From the NCBI RefSeq assembly GCF_901709675.1, contig NW_023590225.1, forward strand, positions 168,693 through 232,692: DNA of 64,000 nt, given 5' to 3'. Each line of letters starts with the position of its first letter. Within the stretch, counting starts at the first letter, position 1. The notes under the pieces were generated by a model. It searched no databases, was not told the DNA's origin, and saw only the letters and a program-made list of their open reading frames with translations. This document shows, piece by piece, positions 1 through 11,934 of the stretch. A program made the position numbers and the translations under genes. The stretch is from Syngnathus acus (taxonomy: Eukaryota > Chordata > Actinopteri > Syngnathiformes > Syngnathidae).

Positions 1-120
1 GCCAATGGTGAGTTAAGAAGATGAAGACGAAGGTGAGGTAGAAGAAATAGCTTAGCCACCACTCATTGGAACGGGGAGAGGCCACACGGAGGAACTGAGA
101 GAAACCCACAAAACTTACCA

Positions 121-475
121 GCAGGTGAAGGAAGGCATTCACCCACTCAGGAAGAAAACTCGACGACGCGGGGAGTGCAAACAGCGGTAGATGTGCTGCT
201 GGAGCTCCTTGAAGAAAGAAGAAGAAGATACCAAGAACCTGGTCCTAATTTTTCTGAAGCACGAAGAGGGAGAGAAGATCCATCACAACGGCAGGTGAAG
301 GAATGCATTCACCTACTTAGGATGAAAGCTCGACGACGTGCGAAGGGCCAATGGTAAATGTGCTGCGGGAACTCCTTGAAGAAAGAAGAAGAAGGTACCG
401 AGAACCTGGTCATAATTCTTCTGAAGCACCAAAAAAAAGGGGGGGAGAAGATCCACCGCAACGGCTACTAGTGGA
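121..475. repeat. 170-bp internal direct duplication in the satellite unit
   Basis: Two diverged copies, 121-290 and 291-475, each begin GCAGGTGAAGGAA and each contain CTCGACGACG, a GAAGAAAGAAGAAGAAG run and an AACCTGGTC motif. The duplication recurs in all six units at offsets of about 3,978. It makes two short + frames that repeat an LLEERRRRY-like peptide, but one lacks an ATG and both are short, so I do not call genes. Confidence 0.85.
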
Positions 476-1003
476 GACAGCATCGGTCCAAGCACGGGAC
501 ACTGCAACACAAACTTCAAGTCCTAAATTCAACCAGATTCTAGTCTTGAACCTGAACCAAATTCTGAAATCAATTCCTTACCCTGAGTCAAATCCTAACC
601 CTTAACCAAATTGCAAACTAAATCCTAAACTTGACCAAATCTAGATTCCAGAATGAATTTTAAATCCAACCAAATATCTAAAAATTTACGATTTAATTTA
701 ATTAAATTACAAAACGAAAAGGCGAAACTATAATCGAATCACATTTTTTTATTTTAAAGCAGGCCCTAAAAGAAAAAAGAAGAATTTTTCTTCAAACGCA
801 TAAAAGAAAACATTGGACGTGATGGGACACTGGAGGGCGCCCTTGACACATTAAATCGCGTTGGTACCAACGGACCTCAGTTAGACGTGAATATTATGGA
901 CTTAATATTATCCTTTGAATTTAGAAACGAGTAAGTTGGAAAACACTATTAAATAGTATTAAGAGGTTTTTCAATAAGTTTGATTCTAATCGAATTTTGG
1001 AAC

Positions 1004-2010
1004 GAATGCTTTGGTTGGCATGATTGCTGGCGGAGGATTGCTCTGACGTACGGCGAAAAAAAAGGTGGGGGCTACTTCCGGTTTGGCTAATGTTTACTAG
1101 CTGCCTTGTTTACGAGACTATTGATTCCACATACGGAGTTGGATTAAGGTGAGTGAGTGTTTTTAACGGACAAAAGTGACCGGGTAGTGCAAATAAACAA
1201 TACCAATCTAAATGTATTCTATTATTTTCACCGGGAGGAGTAATTTTAAGAATATTATGTGTTATCGGGGGCCGCCATGACTTTGGCAAGGGCTTATGGG
1301 TATTTCTTAGTTGCTAATGCTCGCTAGCTGCGGTACGCGTAGGACGATATCGCTCCAAATAGGTGACTAGTTCGGTGATATATGTTGAATTTACGGCCGA
1401 ATGGGACCGGGTGTCAATACAGGAACGGGCTCAGGAGGTTAAAACAAAAATTATTTGTTCGTTATTGATTTACGAAAGGACTTAGGTATGATTAGTGTCT
1501 ATGGGCGGCGCCATTGTTTTGGGGCTGGGGCTTATGGGTGCTTCCGCATTGCTAATGCTCATAACATTAGCTACGATACGCCTACAGCTATTTCGTTACA
1601 AATATACGATCTTATTAATGTTATAAATTAATTTTACGGATGAATGGAATCGGGTAAAATACTTTAATAATACCAGGGGATTTGTGGACATTTTATTCCA
1701 TTTTGATCGTTGTTTGGGAGAGATGATGTTGTGGAAGATAGGGGGATTACAGAAGCTGCCGGAGTAACTGACAGGAGTTTACGAGTACTTCTGGGGGGTT
1801 GGTACCTAGGAGTATCGCGATTTACGTTGATTTGTATTTCTAAATGTACGATATGATTTAATAAAAAATATGAATTGAATTTTTAATAAAAAACTATGAA
1901 TTGAATTTACATCTGAATGTTTTACGACTAACACAATTAAAGAGTGCCAATGGGTTATAGCCGAATTTTTTAGTGCTTATCAGTTGAATGGGGGGGCGTG
2001 ATTGGAGGAC
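1004..2010. repeat. Diverged ~236-bp subrepeats nested in the satellite unit
   Basis: Related blocks recur at roughly 234-240-base spacing, with equivalent G-rich cores near 1030, 1265, 1500, 1735 and 1983. After most cores come similar phrases such as GGGCTTATGGGT, TTGCTAATGCTC and AATTTACGG..GAATG. The blocks are far more diverged from each other than the 3,978-bp units are, so they are an older tandem layer frozen inside the newer repeat. They recur in every unit. Confidence 0.7.
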
Positions 2011-2734
2011 GAGAGCCGCCACGATGATTCGCCAAGGCTCTTGAGGGGGACGTTCAACGGTGGCGCTGTGACGCAGGAGAGTGGCACTGGGGAAGACCTT
2101 CTTTCCAGGTAATATGTAAGGTTACTCCGATTCTTTGAGAGAAACTTCTTTGATGACATAAAATGTATTAAGAGTGGAAATAATACCTTAAAGGTCATTA
2201 GCACAGGTAGGCCACATAGAGTCCAATTTGCATTTATAATAATAAAGGTGGTCCCCCAATAAAACTGAAATGAAGCAAAACAACATTAAGAGGAAAACAA
2301 CATTAAATGGAATACAAAGGTGGTTCATGTACAGTTAATAGTTGAACAAATCGGTACAACAAAAGGACTAGAAGACTGACCAATTGATCTACTCTGTCTG
2401 CGTTAAAGCTGGAGAGTTGACTGGACAAGCTACTGGAATTTCAATTGACGAAGTAGACACGCTCCGGGGCTTGATCGACCCCGGCGGGGCCTCCCTTGGG
2501 CGAGGGTGTCTGGTGATAATGGCCGAAACACTCTAAGACCCCAAGGTCCACTACTGATGAGGTGTCTACAAAATTTTGACATCCAAATTACCTACAACAA
2601 TGACCCTTTCTAAACAAAACAGTTTTTTTAACAAAAATAGATTTATGGAAAAAAAATATATTAGTTCAAACACAACTAAGGGTTAATGGACACAATTAAT
2701 ACAAGGGTGGTCGAAAAAAGAAGAGAAAGAGAAT

Positions 2735-2970
2735 GACCTCTAACCCTAACCCCTGACCTCTAACCCTAGCCTTGACCCATAACCCCTAATCCTTAGCCCT
2801 AGCCCTACTAACCATACTAACCCTAACCCCTGACCCCTAACCTTAACCCCTAATTCTAACCCCTAACCCTAACCCCTAAATCCTAACCCTTGACCCCTAG
2901 CCCTGATCCTACTAACCCTAACCCCTGACCCTAACCCCTAACCCCTGACCCTTACCCTAAACCTAACCTT
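2735..2970. repeat. Degenerate telomere-like tract, copy 1
   Basis: A C-strand tract of CCCTAA, CCCCTAA, CCCCTGA and related words. It is degenerate but all in one orientation, so it is a telomere-derived block amplified with the satellite rather than a functional telomere. Confidence 0.9.
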
Positions 2971-3129
2971 AATCTCTAAGGAAAACAGTTGATTGAATAT
3001 AAAAACAAAACATTAGGTCAAGAATAATGCAAAGTGAATAGGCATAATGTAATCCAAGGTTGGAAGGGTAGGTGAGTTTCTCTCAATTTTTTCTCTCTCA
3101 ACTTTTTTTTCCATCTTGCTGGCCGAAGA

Positions 3130-3720
3130 CCTGGGTAGCGCCTCAGCTACTCGGGGGAGGTTCTGGCAGAGGTGCAGTCACACTTCGCCGTCCTTCGTAC
3201 CCAATCCAGATTTTATGTGACCTGGTACGGCGGGTTTACTGCGGGGACATGCGTAGGCCCGTGCCTTCCGTTGCCTTCTATCTAACCGACAGGGTCGGCG
3301 GACCCTTTGGGGAAGGTTTAGCGAGACAAACTCAAAATACCTAACCAGCCAGTGCCCTTCGGACACCCGAGTATTACCTTAAGCCAAATTATCGGGTCGC
3401 ATACTTTTCTAATTTTCCCGTTTCCCTGATATTTTCACCCTCTCGTCCCTCCTCCCCTCCTCTCAAGGGTAGAAGAGGGACGCCACCACGTGTCGGGTTT
3501 TTGGTCGAGATGCAGTCACATTTCCCAGTACCTGTCCGTGGACTCTCCTTTTCTTTATTTTTCTCTAACGCTTACTTTCTTGTTAAATAACTTCTCCCTC
3601 CCGTCCCTCCTCCCCTTCTGTCAAGGGTCGGAGAGGGAGAGGACCACGGGTTGGGTTTTGGTAGAGATGGCCTCATTTCCCATTGCCTTTCCGTGGTCTC
3701 TCTCTTTTATATTTCTCTAA
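3130..3720. repeat. Pyrimidine-rich subrepeats at the end of the unit
   Basis: Two clear copies 158 bases apart start CGTCCCTCCTCCCC at 3444 and 3602; each is followed by CAAGGGT, a GAGGGA run and a GGGTTTTGGT-type segment. A third, more diverged copy of the latter part lies at about 3160-3195. The CCCTC/GAGGG words can pair into short hairpins. The structure recurs in each satellite unit. Confidence 0.7.
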
Positions 3721-3978
3721 TTCTCACTTTCTCGCTATTGGCTAGAATAAAAAGGGCGCAGAGAGGCAACTTTTCCAACCTGGTTAGGGCCATCTTCAAC
3801 CTCTACATAAGGCAGTGGAATGCTTGCAATCTACCTGAACATAGACTCTACAGGACCACTAGGAGCGAGGGGAGCAAGCCCTGAGAAGAAGGATAGGTTC
3901 CCTCACTTCGGAGGATGAATCAAGAGCACGGATTTGCAGGGCCTTTTCCATTGCGGCCTGAGAGGAGACGGGAGAGAC

Positions 3979-6900
3979 GCCAATGGTGAGTTAAGAAGAT
4001 GAAGACGAAGGTGAGGTAGAAGAAATAGCTTAGCCACCACTCATTGGAACGGGGAGAGGCCACACGGAGGAACTGAGAGAAACCCACAAAACTTACCAGC
4101 AGGTGAAGGAAGGCATTCACCCACTCAGGAAGAAAACTCGACGACGCGGGGAGTGCAAACAGCGGTAGATGTGCTGCTGGAGCTCCTTGAAGAAAGAAGA
4201 AGAAGATACCAAGAACCTGGTCCTAATTTTTCTGAAGCACGAAGAGGGAGAGAAGATCCATCACAACGGCAGGTGAAGGAATGCATTCACCTACTTAGGA
4301 TGAAAGCTCGACGACGTGCGAAGGGCCAATGGTAAATGTGCTGCGGGAACTCCTTGAAGAAAGAAGAAGAAGGTACCGAGAACCTGGTCATAATTCTTCT
4401 GAAGCACCAAAAAAAAGGGGGGGAGAAGATCCACCGCAACGGCTACTAGTGGAGACAGCATCGGTCCAAGCACGGGACACTGCAACACAAACTTCAAGTC
4501 CTAAATTCAACCAGATTCTAGTCTTGAACCTGAACCAAATTCTGAAATCAATTCCTTACCCTGAGTCAAATCCTAACCCTTAACCAAATTGCAAACTAAA
4601 TCCTAAACTTGACCAAATCTAGATTCCAGAATGAATTTTAAATCCAACCAAATATCTAAAAATTTACGATTTAATTTAATTAAATTACAAAACGAAAAGG
4701 CGAAACTATAATCGAATCACATTTTTTTATTTTAAAGCAGGCCCTAAAAGAAAAAAGAAGAATTTTTCTTCAAACGCATAAAAGAAAACATTGGACGTGA
4801 TGGGACACTGGAGGGCGCCCTTGACACATTAAATCGCGTTGGTACCAACGGACCTCAGTTAGACGTGAATATTATGGACTTAATATTATCCTTTGAATTT
4901 AGAAACGAGTAAGTTGGAAAACACTATTAAATAGTATTAAGAGGTTTTTCAATAAGTTTGATTCTAATCGAATTTTGGAACGAATGCTTTGGTTGGCATG
5001 ATTGCTGGCGGAGGATTGCTCTGACGTACGGCGAAAAAAAAGGTGGGGGCTACTTCCGGTTTGGCTAATGTTTACTAGCTGCCTTGTTTACGAGACTATT
5101 GATTCCACATACGGAGTTGGATTAAGGTGAGTGAGTGTTTTTAACGGACAAAAGTGACCGGGTAGTGCAAATAAACAATACCAATCTAAATGTATTCTAT
5201 TATTTTCACCGGGAGGAGTAATTTTAAGAATATTATGTGTTATCGGGGGCCGCCATGACTTTGGCAAGGGCTTATGGGTATTTCTTAGTTGCTAATGCTC
5301 GCTAGCTGCGGTACGCGTAGGACGATATCGCTCCAAATAGGTGACTAGTTCGGTGATATATGTTGAATTTACGGCCGAATGGGACCGGGTGTCAATACAG
5401 GAACGGGCTCAGGAGGTTAAAACAAAAATTATTTGTTCGTTATTGATTTACGAAAGGACTTAGGTATTATTAGTGTCTATGGGCGGCGCCATTGTTTTGG
5501 GGCTGGGGCTTATGGGTACTTCGGCATTGCTAATGCTCATAACATTAGCTACGATACGCCTACAGCTATTTCGTTACAAATATACGATCTTATTAATGTT
5601 ATAAATTGATTTTACGGATGAATGGAATCGGGTAAAATACTTTAATAATACCAGGGGATTTGTGGACATTTTATTCCATTTTGATCGTTGTTTGGGAGAG
5701 ATGATGTTGTGGAAGATAGGGGGATTACAGAAGCTGCCGGAGTAACGGACAGGAGTTTACGAGTACTTCTGGGGGGTTGGTACCTAGGAGTATCGCGATT
5801 TACGTTGATTTGTATTTCTAAATGTACGATATGATTTAATAAAAAATATGAATTGAATTTTTAATAAAAAACTATGAATTGAATTTACATCTGAATGTTT
5901 TACGACTAACACAATTAAAGAGTGCCAATAGGTTATAGCCGAATTTTTTAGTGCTTATCAGTTGAATGGGGGGGCGTGATTGGAGGACGAGAGCCGCCAC
6001 GATGATTCGCCAAGGCTCTTGAGGGGGACGTTCAACGGTGGCGCTGTGACGCAGGAGAGTGGCACTGGGGAAGACCTTCTTTCCAGGTAATATGTAAGGT
6101 TACTCCGATTCTTTGAGAGAAACTTCTTTGATGACATAAAATGTATTAAGAGTGGAAATAATACCTTAAAGGTCATTAGCACAGGTAGGCCACATAGAGT
6201 CCAATTTGCATTTATAATAATAAAGGTGGTCCCCCAATAAAACTGAAATGAAGCAAAACAACATTAAGAGGAAAACAACATTAAATGGAATACAAAGGTG
6301 GTTCATGTACAGTTAATAGTTGAACAAATCGGTACAACAAAAGGACTAGAAGACTGACCAATTGATCTACTCTGTCTGCGTTAAAGCTGGAGAGTTGACT
6401 GGACAAGCTACTGGAATTTCAATTGACGAAGTAGACACGCTCCGGGGCTTGATCGACCCCGGCGGGGCCTCCCTTGGGCGAGGGTGTCTGGTGATAATGG
6501 CCGAAACACTCTAAGACCCCAAGGTCCACTACTGATGAGGTGTCTACAAAATTTTGACATCCAAATTACCTACAACAATGACCCTTTCTAAACAAAACAG
6601 TTTTTTTAACAAAAATAGATTTATGGAAAAAAAATATATTAGTTCAAACACAACTAAGGGTTAATGGACACAATTAATACAAGGGTGGTCGAAAAAAGAA
6701 GAGAAAGAGAATGACCTCTAACCCTAACCCCTGACCTCTAACCCTAGCCTTGACCCATAACCCCTAATCCTTAGCCCTAGCCCTACTAACCATACTAACC
6801 CTAACCCCTGACCCCTAACCTTAACCCCTAATTCTAACCCCTAACCCTAACCCCTAAATCCTAACCCTTGACCCCTAGCCCTGATCCTACTAACCCTAAC

Positions 6901-7956
6901 CCCTGACCCTAACCCCTAACCCCTGACCCTTACCCTAAACCTAACCTTAATCTCTAAGGAAAACAGTTGATTGAATATAAAAACAAAACATTAGGTCAAG
7001 AATAATGCAAAGTGAATAGGCATAATGTAATCCAAGGTTGGAAGGGTAGGTGAGTTTCTCTCAATTTTTTCTCTCTCAACTTTTTTTTCCATCTTGCTGG
7101 CCGAAGACCTGGGTAGCGCCTCAGCTACTCGGGGGAGGTTCTGGCAGAGGTGCAGTCACACTTCGCCGTCCTTCGTACCCAATCCAGATTTTATGTGACC
7201 TGGTACGGCGGGTTTACTGCGGGGACATGCGTAGGCCCGTGCCTTCCGTTGCCTTCTATCTAACCGACAGGGTCGGCGGACCCTTTGGGGAAGGTTTAGC
7301 GAGACAAACTCAAAATACCTAACCAGCCAGTGCCCTTCGGACACCCGAGTATTACCTTAAGCCAAATTATCGGGTCGCATACTTTTCTAATTTTCCCGTT
7401 TCCCTGATATTTTCACCCTCTCGTCCCTCCTCCCCTCCTCTCAAGGGTAGAAGAGGGACGCCACCACGTGTCGGGTTTTTGGTCGAGATGCAGTCACATT
7501 TCCCAGTACCTGTCCGTGGACTCTCCTTTTCTTTATTTTTCTCTAACGCTTACTTTCTTGTTAAATAACTTCTCCCTCCCGTCCCTCCTCCCCTTCTGTC
7601 AAGGGTCGGAGAGGGAGAGGACCACGGGTTGGGTTTTGGTAGAGATGGCCTCATTTCCCATTGCCTTTCCGTGGTCTCTCTCTTTTATATTTCTCTAATT
7701 CTCACTTTCTCGCTATTGGCTAGAATAAAAAGGGCGCAGAGAGGCAATTTTTCCAACCTGGTTAGGGCCATCTTCAACCTCTACATAAGGCAGTGGAATG
7801 CTTGCAATCTACCTGAACATAGACTCTACAGGACCACTAGGAGCGAGGGGAGCAAGCCCTGAGAAGAAGGATAGGTTCCCTCACTTCGGAGGATGAATCA
7901 AGAGCACGGATTTGCAGGGCCTTTTCCATTGCGGCCTGAGAGGAGACGGGAGAGAC
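3979..7956. repeat. 3,978-bp subtelomeric satellite, copy 2
   Basis: Second full unit, same length as copy 1 with only scattered substitutions. It carries the B haplotype (bases equivalent to 1490 T, 1540 A, 1545 G, 1630 G) together with A at the base equivalent to 1853. A private change lies near 5745. Confidence 0.95.
6713..6948. repeat. Degenerate telomere-like tract, copy 2
   Basis: Same variant order as the tract at 2735-2970, so it was copied with the unit. Confidence 0.9.
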
Positions 7957-10900
7957 GCCAATGGTGAGTTAAGAAGATGAAGACGAAGGTGAGGTAGAAG
8001 AAATAGCTTAGCCACCACTCATTGGAACGGGGAGAGGCCACACGGAGGAACTGAGAGAAACCCACAAAACTTACCAGCAGGTGAAGGAAGGCATTCACCC
8101 ACTCAGGAAGAAAACTCGACGACGCGGGGAGTGCAAACAGCGGTAGATGTGCTGCTGGAGCTCCTTGAAGAAAGAAGAAGAAGATACCAAGAACCTGGTC
8201 CTAATTTTTCTGAAGCACGAAGAGGGAGAGAAGATCCATCACAACGGCAGGTGAAGGAATGCATTCACCTACTTAGGATGAAAGCTCGACGACGTGCGAA
8301 GGGCCAATGGTAAATGTGCTGCGGGAACTCCTTGAAGAAAGAAGAAGAAGGTACCGAGAACCTGGTCATAATTCTTCTGAAGCACCAAAAAAAAGGGGGG
8401 GAGAAGATCCACCGCAACGGCTACTAGTGGAGACAGCATCGGTCCAAGCACGGGACACTGCAACACAAACTTCAAGTCCTAAATTCAACCAGATTCTAGT
8501 CTTGAACCTGAACCAAATTCTGAAATCAATTCCTTACCCTGAGTCAAATCCTAACCCTTAACCAAATTGCAAACTAAATCCTAAACTTGACCAAATCTAG
8601 ATTCCAGAATGAATTTTAAATCCAACCAAATATCTAAAAATTTACGATTTAATTTAATTAAATTACAAAACGAAAAGGCGAAACTATAATCGAATCACAT
8701 TTTTTTATTTTAAAGCAGGCCCTAAAAGAAAAAAGAAGAATTTTTCTTCAAACGCATAAAAGAAAACATTGGACGTGATGGGACACTGGAGGGCGCCCTT
8801 GACACATTAAATCGCGTTGGTACCAACGGACCTCAGTTAGACGTGAATATTATGGACTTAATATTATCCTTTGAATTTAGAAACGAGTAAGTTGGAAAAC
8901 ACTATTAAATAGTATTAAGAGGTTTTTCAATAAGTTTGATTCTAATCGAATTTTGGAACGAATGCTTTGGTTGGCATGATTGCTGGCGGAGGATTGCTCT
9001 GACGTACGGCGAAAAAAAAGGTGGGGGCTACTTCCGGTTTGGCTAATGTTTACTAGCTGCCTTGTTTACGAGACTATTGATTCCACATACGGAGTTGGAT
9101 TAAGGTGAGTGAGTGTTTTTAACGGACAAAAGTGACCGGGTAGTGCAAATAAACAATACCAATCTAAATGTATTCTATTATTTTCACCGGGAGGAGTAAT
9201 TTTAAGAATATTATGTGTTATCGGGGGCCGCCATGACTTTGGCAAGGGCTTATGGGTATTTCTTAGTTGCTAATGCTCGCTAGCTGCGGTACGCGTAGGA
9301 CGATATCGCTCCAAATAGGTGACTAGTTCGGTGATATATGTTGAATTTACGGCCGAATGGGACCGGGTGTCAATACAGGAACGGGCTCAGGAGGTTAAAA
9401 CAAAAATTATTTGTTCGTTATTGATTTACGAAAGGACTTAGGTATTATTAGTGTCTATGGGCGGCGCCATTGTTTTGGGGCTGGGGCTTATGGGTACTTC
9501 GGCATTGCTAATGCTCATAACATTAGCTACGATACGCCTACAGCTATTTCGTTACAAATATACGATCTTATTAATGTTATAAATTGATTTTACGGATGAA
9601 TGGAATCGGGTAAAATACTTTAATAATACCAGGGGATTTGTGGACATTTTATTCCATTTTGATCGTTGTTTGGGAGAGATGATGTTGTGGAAGATAGGGG
9701 GATTACAGAAGCTGCCGGAGTAACTGACAGGAGTTTACGAGTACTTCTGGGGGGTTGGTACCTAGGAGTATCGCGATTTACGTTGATTGGTATTTCTAAA
9801 TGTACGATTTGATTTAATAAAAAATATGAATTGAATTTTTAATAAAAAACTATGAATTGAATTTACATCTGAATGTTTTACGACTAACACAATTAAAGAG
9901 TGCCAATGGGTTATAGCCGAATTTTTTAGTGCTTATCAGTTGAATGGGGGGGCGTGATTGGAGGACGAGAGCCGCCACGATGATTCGCCAAGGCTCTTGA
10001 GGGGGACGTTCAACGGTGGCGCTGTGACGCAGGAGAGTGGCACTGGGGAAGACCTTCTTTCCAGGTAATATGTAAGGTTACTCCGATTCTTTGAGAGAAA
10101 CTTCTTTGATGACATAAAATGTATTAAGAGTGGAAATAATACCTTAAAGGTCATTAGCACAGGTAGGCCACATAGAGTCCAATTTGCATTTATAATAATA
10201 AAGGTGGTCCCCCAATAAAACTGAAATGAAGCAAAACAACATTAAGAGGAAAACAACATTAAATGGAATACAAAGGTGGTTCATGTACAGTTAATAGTTG
10301 AACAAATCGGTACAACAAAAGGACTAGAAGACTGACCAATTGATCTACTCTGTCTGCGTTAAAGCTGGAGAGTTGACTGGACAAGCTACTGGAATTTCAA
10401 TTGACGAAGTAGACACGCTCCGGGGCTTGATCGACCCCGGCGGGGCCTCCCTTGGGCGAGGGTGTCTGGTGATAATGGCCGAAACACTCTAAGACCCCAA
10501 GGTCCACTACTGATGAGGTGTCTACAAAATTTTGACATCCAAATTACCTACAACAATGACCCTTTCTAAACAAAACAGTTTTTTTAACAAAAATAGATTT
10601 ATGGAAAAAAAATATATTAGTTCAAACACAACTAAGGGTTAATGGACACAATTAATACAAGGGTGGTCGAAAAAAGAAGAGAAAGAGAATGACCTCTAAC
10701 CCTAACCCCTGACCTCTAACCCTAGCCTTGACCCATAACCCCTAATCCTTAGCCCTAGCCCTACTAACCATACTAACCCTAACCCCTGACCCCTAACCTT
10801 AACCCCTAATTCTAACCCCTAACCCTAACCCCTAAATCCTAACCCTTGACCCCTAGCCCTGATCCTACTAACCCTAACCCCTGACCCTAACCCCTAACCC

Positions 10901-11934
10901 CTGACCCTTACCCTAAACCTAACCTTAATCTCTAAGGAAAACAGTTGATTGAATATAAAAACAAAACATTAGGTCAAGAATAATGCAAAGTGAATAGGCA
11001 TAATGTAATCCAAGGTTGGAAGGGTAGGTGAGTTTCTCTCAATTTTTTCTCTCTCAACTTTTTTTTCCATCTTGCTGGCCGAAGACCTGGGTAGCGCCTC
11101 AGCTACTCGGGGGAGGTTCTGGCAGAGGTGCAGTCACACTTCGCCGTCCTTCGTACCCAATCCAGATTTTATGTGACCTGGTACGGCGGGTTTACTGCGG
11201 GGACATGCGTAGGCCCGTGCCTTCCGTTGCCTTCTATCTAACCGACAGGGTCGGCGGACCCTTTGGGGAAGGTTTAGCGAGACAAACTCAAAATACCTAA
11301 CCAGCCAGTGCCCTTCGGACACCCGAGTATTACCTTAAGCCAAATTATCGGGTCGCATACTTTTCTAATTTTCCCGTTTCCCTGATATTTTCACCCTCTC
11401 GTCCCTCCTCCCCTCCTCTCAAGGGTAGAAGAGGGACGCCACCACGTGTCGGGTTTTTGGTCGAGATGCAGTCACATTTCCCAGTACCTGTCCGTGGACT
11501 CTCCTTTTCTTTATTTTTCTCTAACGCTTACTTTCTTGTTAAATAACTTCTCCCTCCCGTCCCTCCTCCCCTTCTGTCAAGGGTCGGAGAGGGAGAGGAC
11601 CACGGGTTGGGTTTTGGTAGAGATGGCCTCATTTCCCATTGCCTTTCCGTGGTCTCTCTCTTTTATATTTCTCTAATTCTCACTTTCTCGCTATTGGCTA
11701 GAATAAAAAGGGCGCAGAGAGGCAACTTTTCCAACCTGGTTAGGGCCATCTTCAACCTCTACATAAGGCAGTGGAATGCTTGCAATCTACCTGAACATAG
11801 ACTCTACAGGACCACTAGGAGCGAGGGGAGCAAGCCCTGAGAAGAAGGATAGGTTCCCTCACTTCGGAGGATGAATCAAGAGCACGGATTTGCAGGGCCT
11901 TTTCCATTGCGGCCTGAGAGGAGACGGGAGAGAC
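7957..11934. repeat. 3,978-bp subtelomeric satellite, copy 3
   Basis: Third full unit. It shares the B haplotype with copy 2 but has T, not A, at the base equivalent to 1853, like copies 5 and 6. This combination points to exchange between copies. Confidence 0.95.
10691..10926. repeat. Degenerate telomere-like tract, copy 3
   Basis: Same variant order as the first tract, at the same unit phase. Confidence 0.9.

Larger units (their letters stand above)
1..3978. repeat. 3,978-bp subtelomeric satellite, copy 1
   Basis: First full copy of a long tandem repeat; the phase is set by the window edge, and the same sequence resumes exactly 3,978 bases later. In order, the unit holds a purine-rich GAA-type segment with a 170-bp internal duplication, AT-rich sequence, a zone of old ~236-bp subrepeats, a GC-rich hairpin cluster near 2460-2560, a degenerate telomere-like tract, and a pyrimidine-rich end with a 158-bp duplication. 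Short open frames recur in every copy but none exceeds about 90 codons, and I recognise no protein in them. It carries the A haplotype at 1490-1630 and A at 1853. Confidence 0.95.

Noticed and set aside
175-605. Short satellite frames as genes
   Set aside because: One starts at GTG, not valid here; both are short, arise from the repeat duplication and have no recognised domain.
2459-2580. Possible second hammerhead around GGCCGAAACAC and CTGATGAGGTGTC
   Set aside because: Core words are present but the required stem II halves do not pair in any permuted order; the GGTGTC words are direct, not inverted, repeats.
3140-3180. Similarity of CAGCTACTCGGG..GAGG to 7SL RNA or an Alu-like SINE
   Set aside because: Only about 12-16 bases agree, and the flanking sequence does not continue the 7SL pattern or show Pol III boxes in order.
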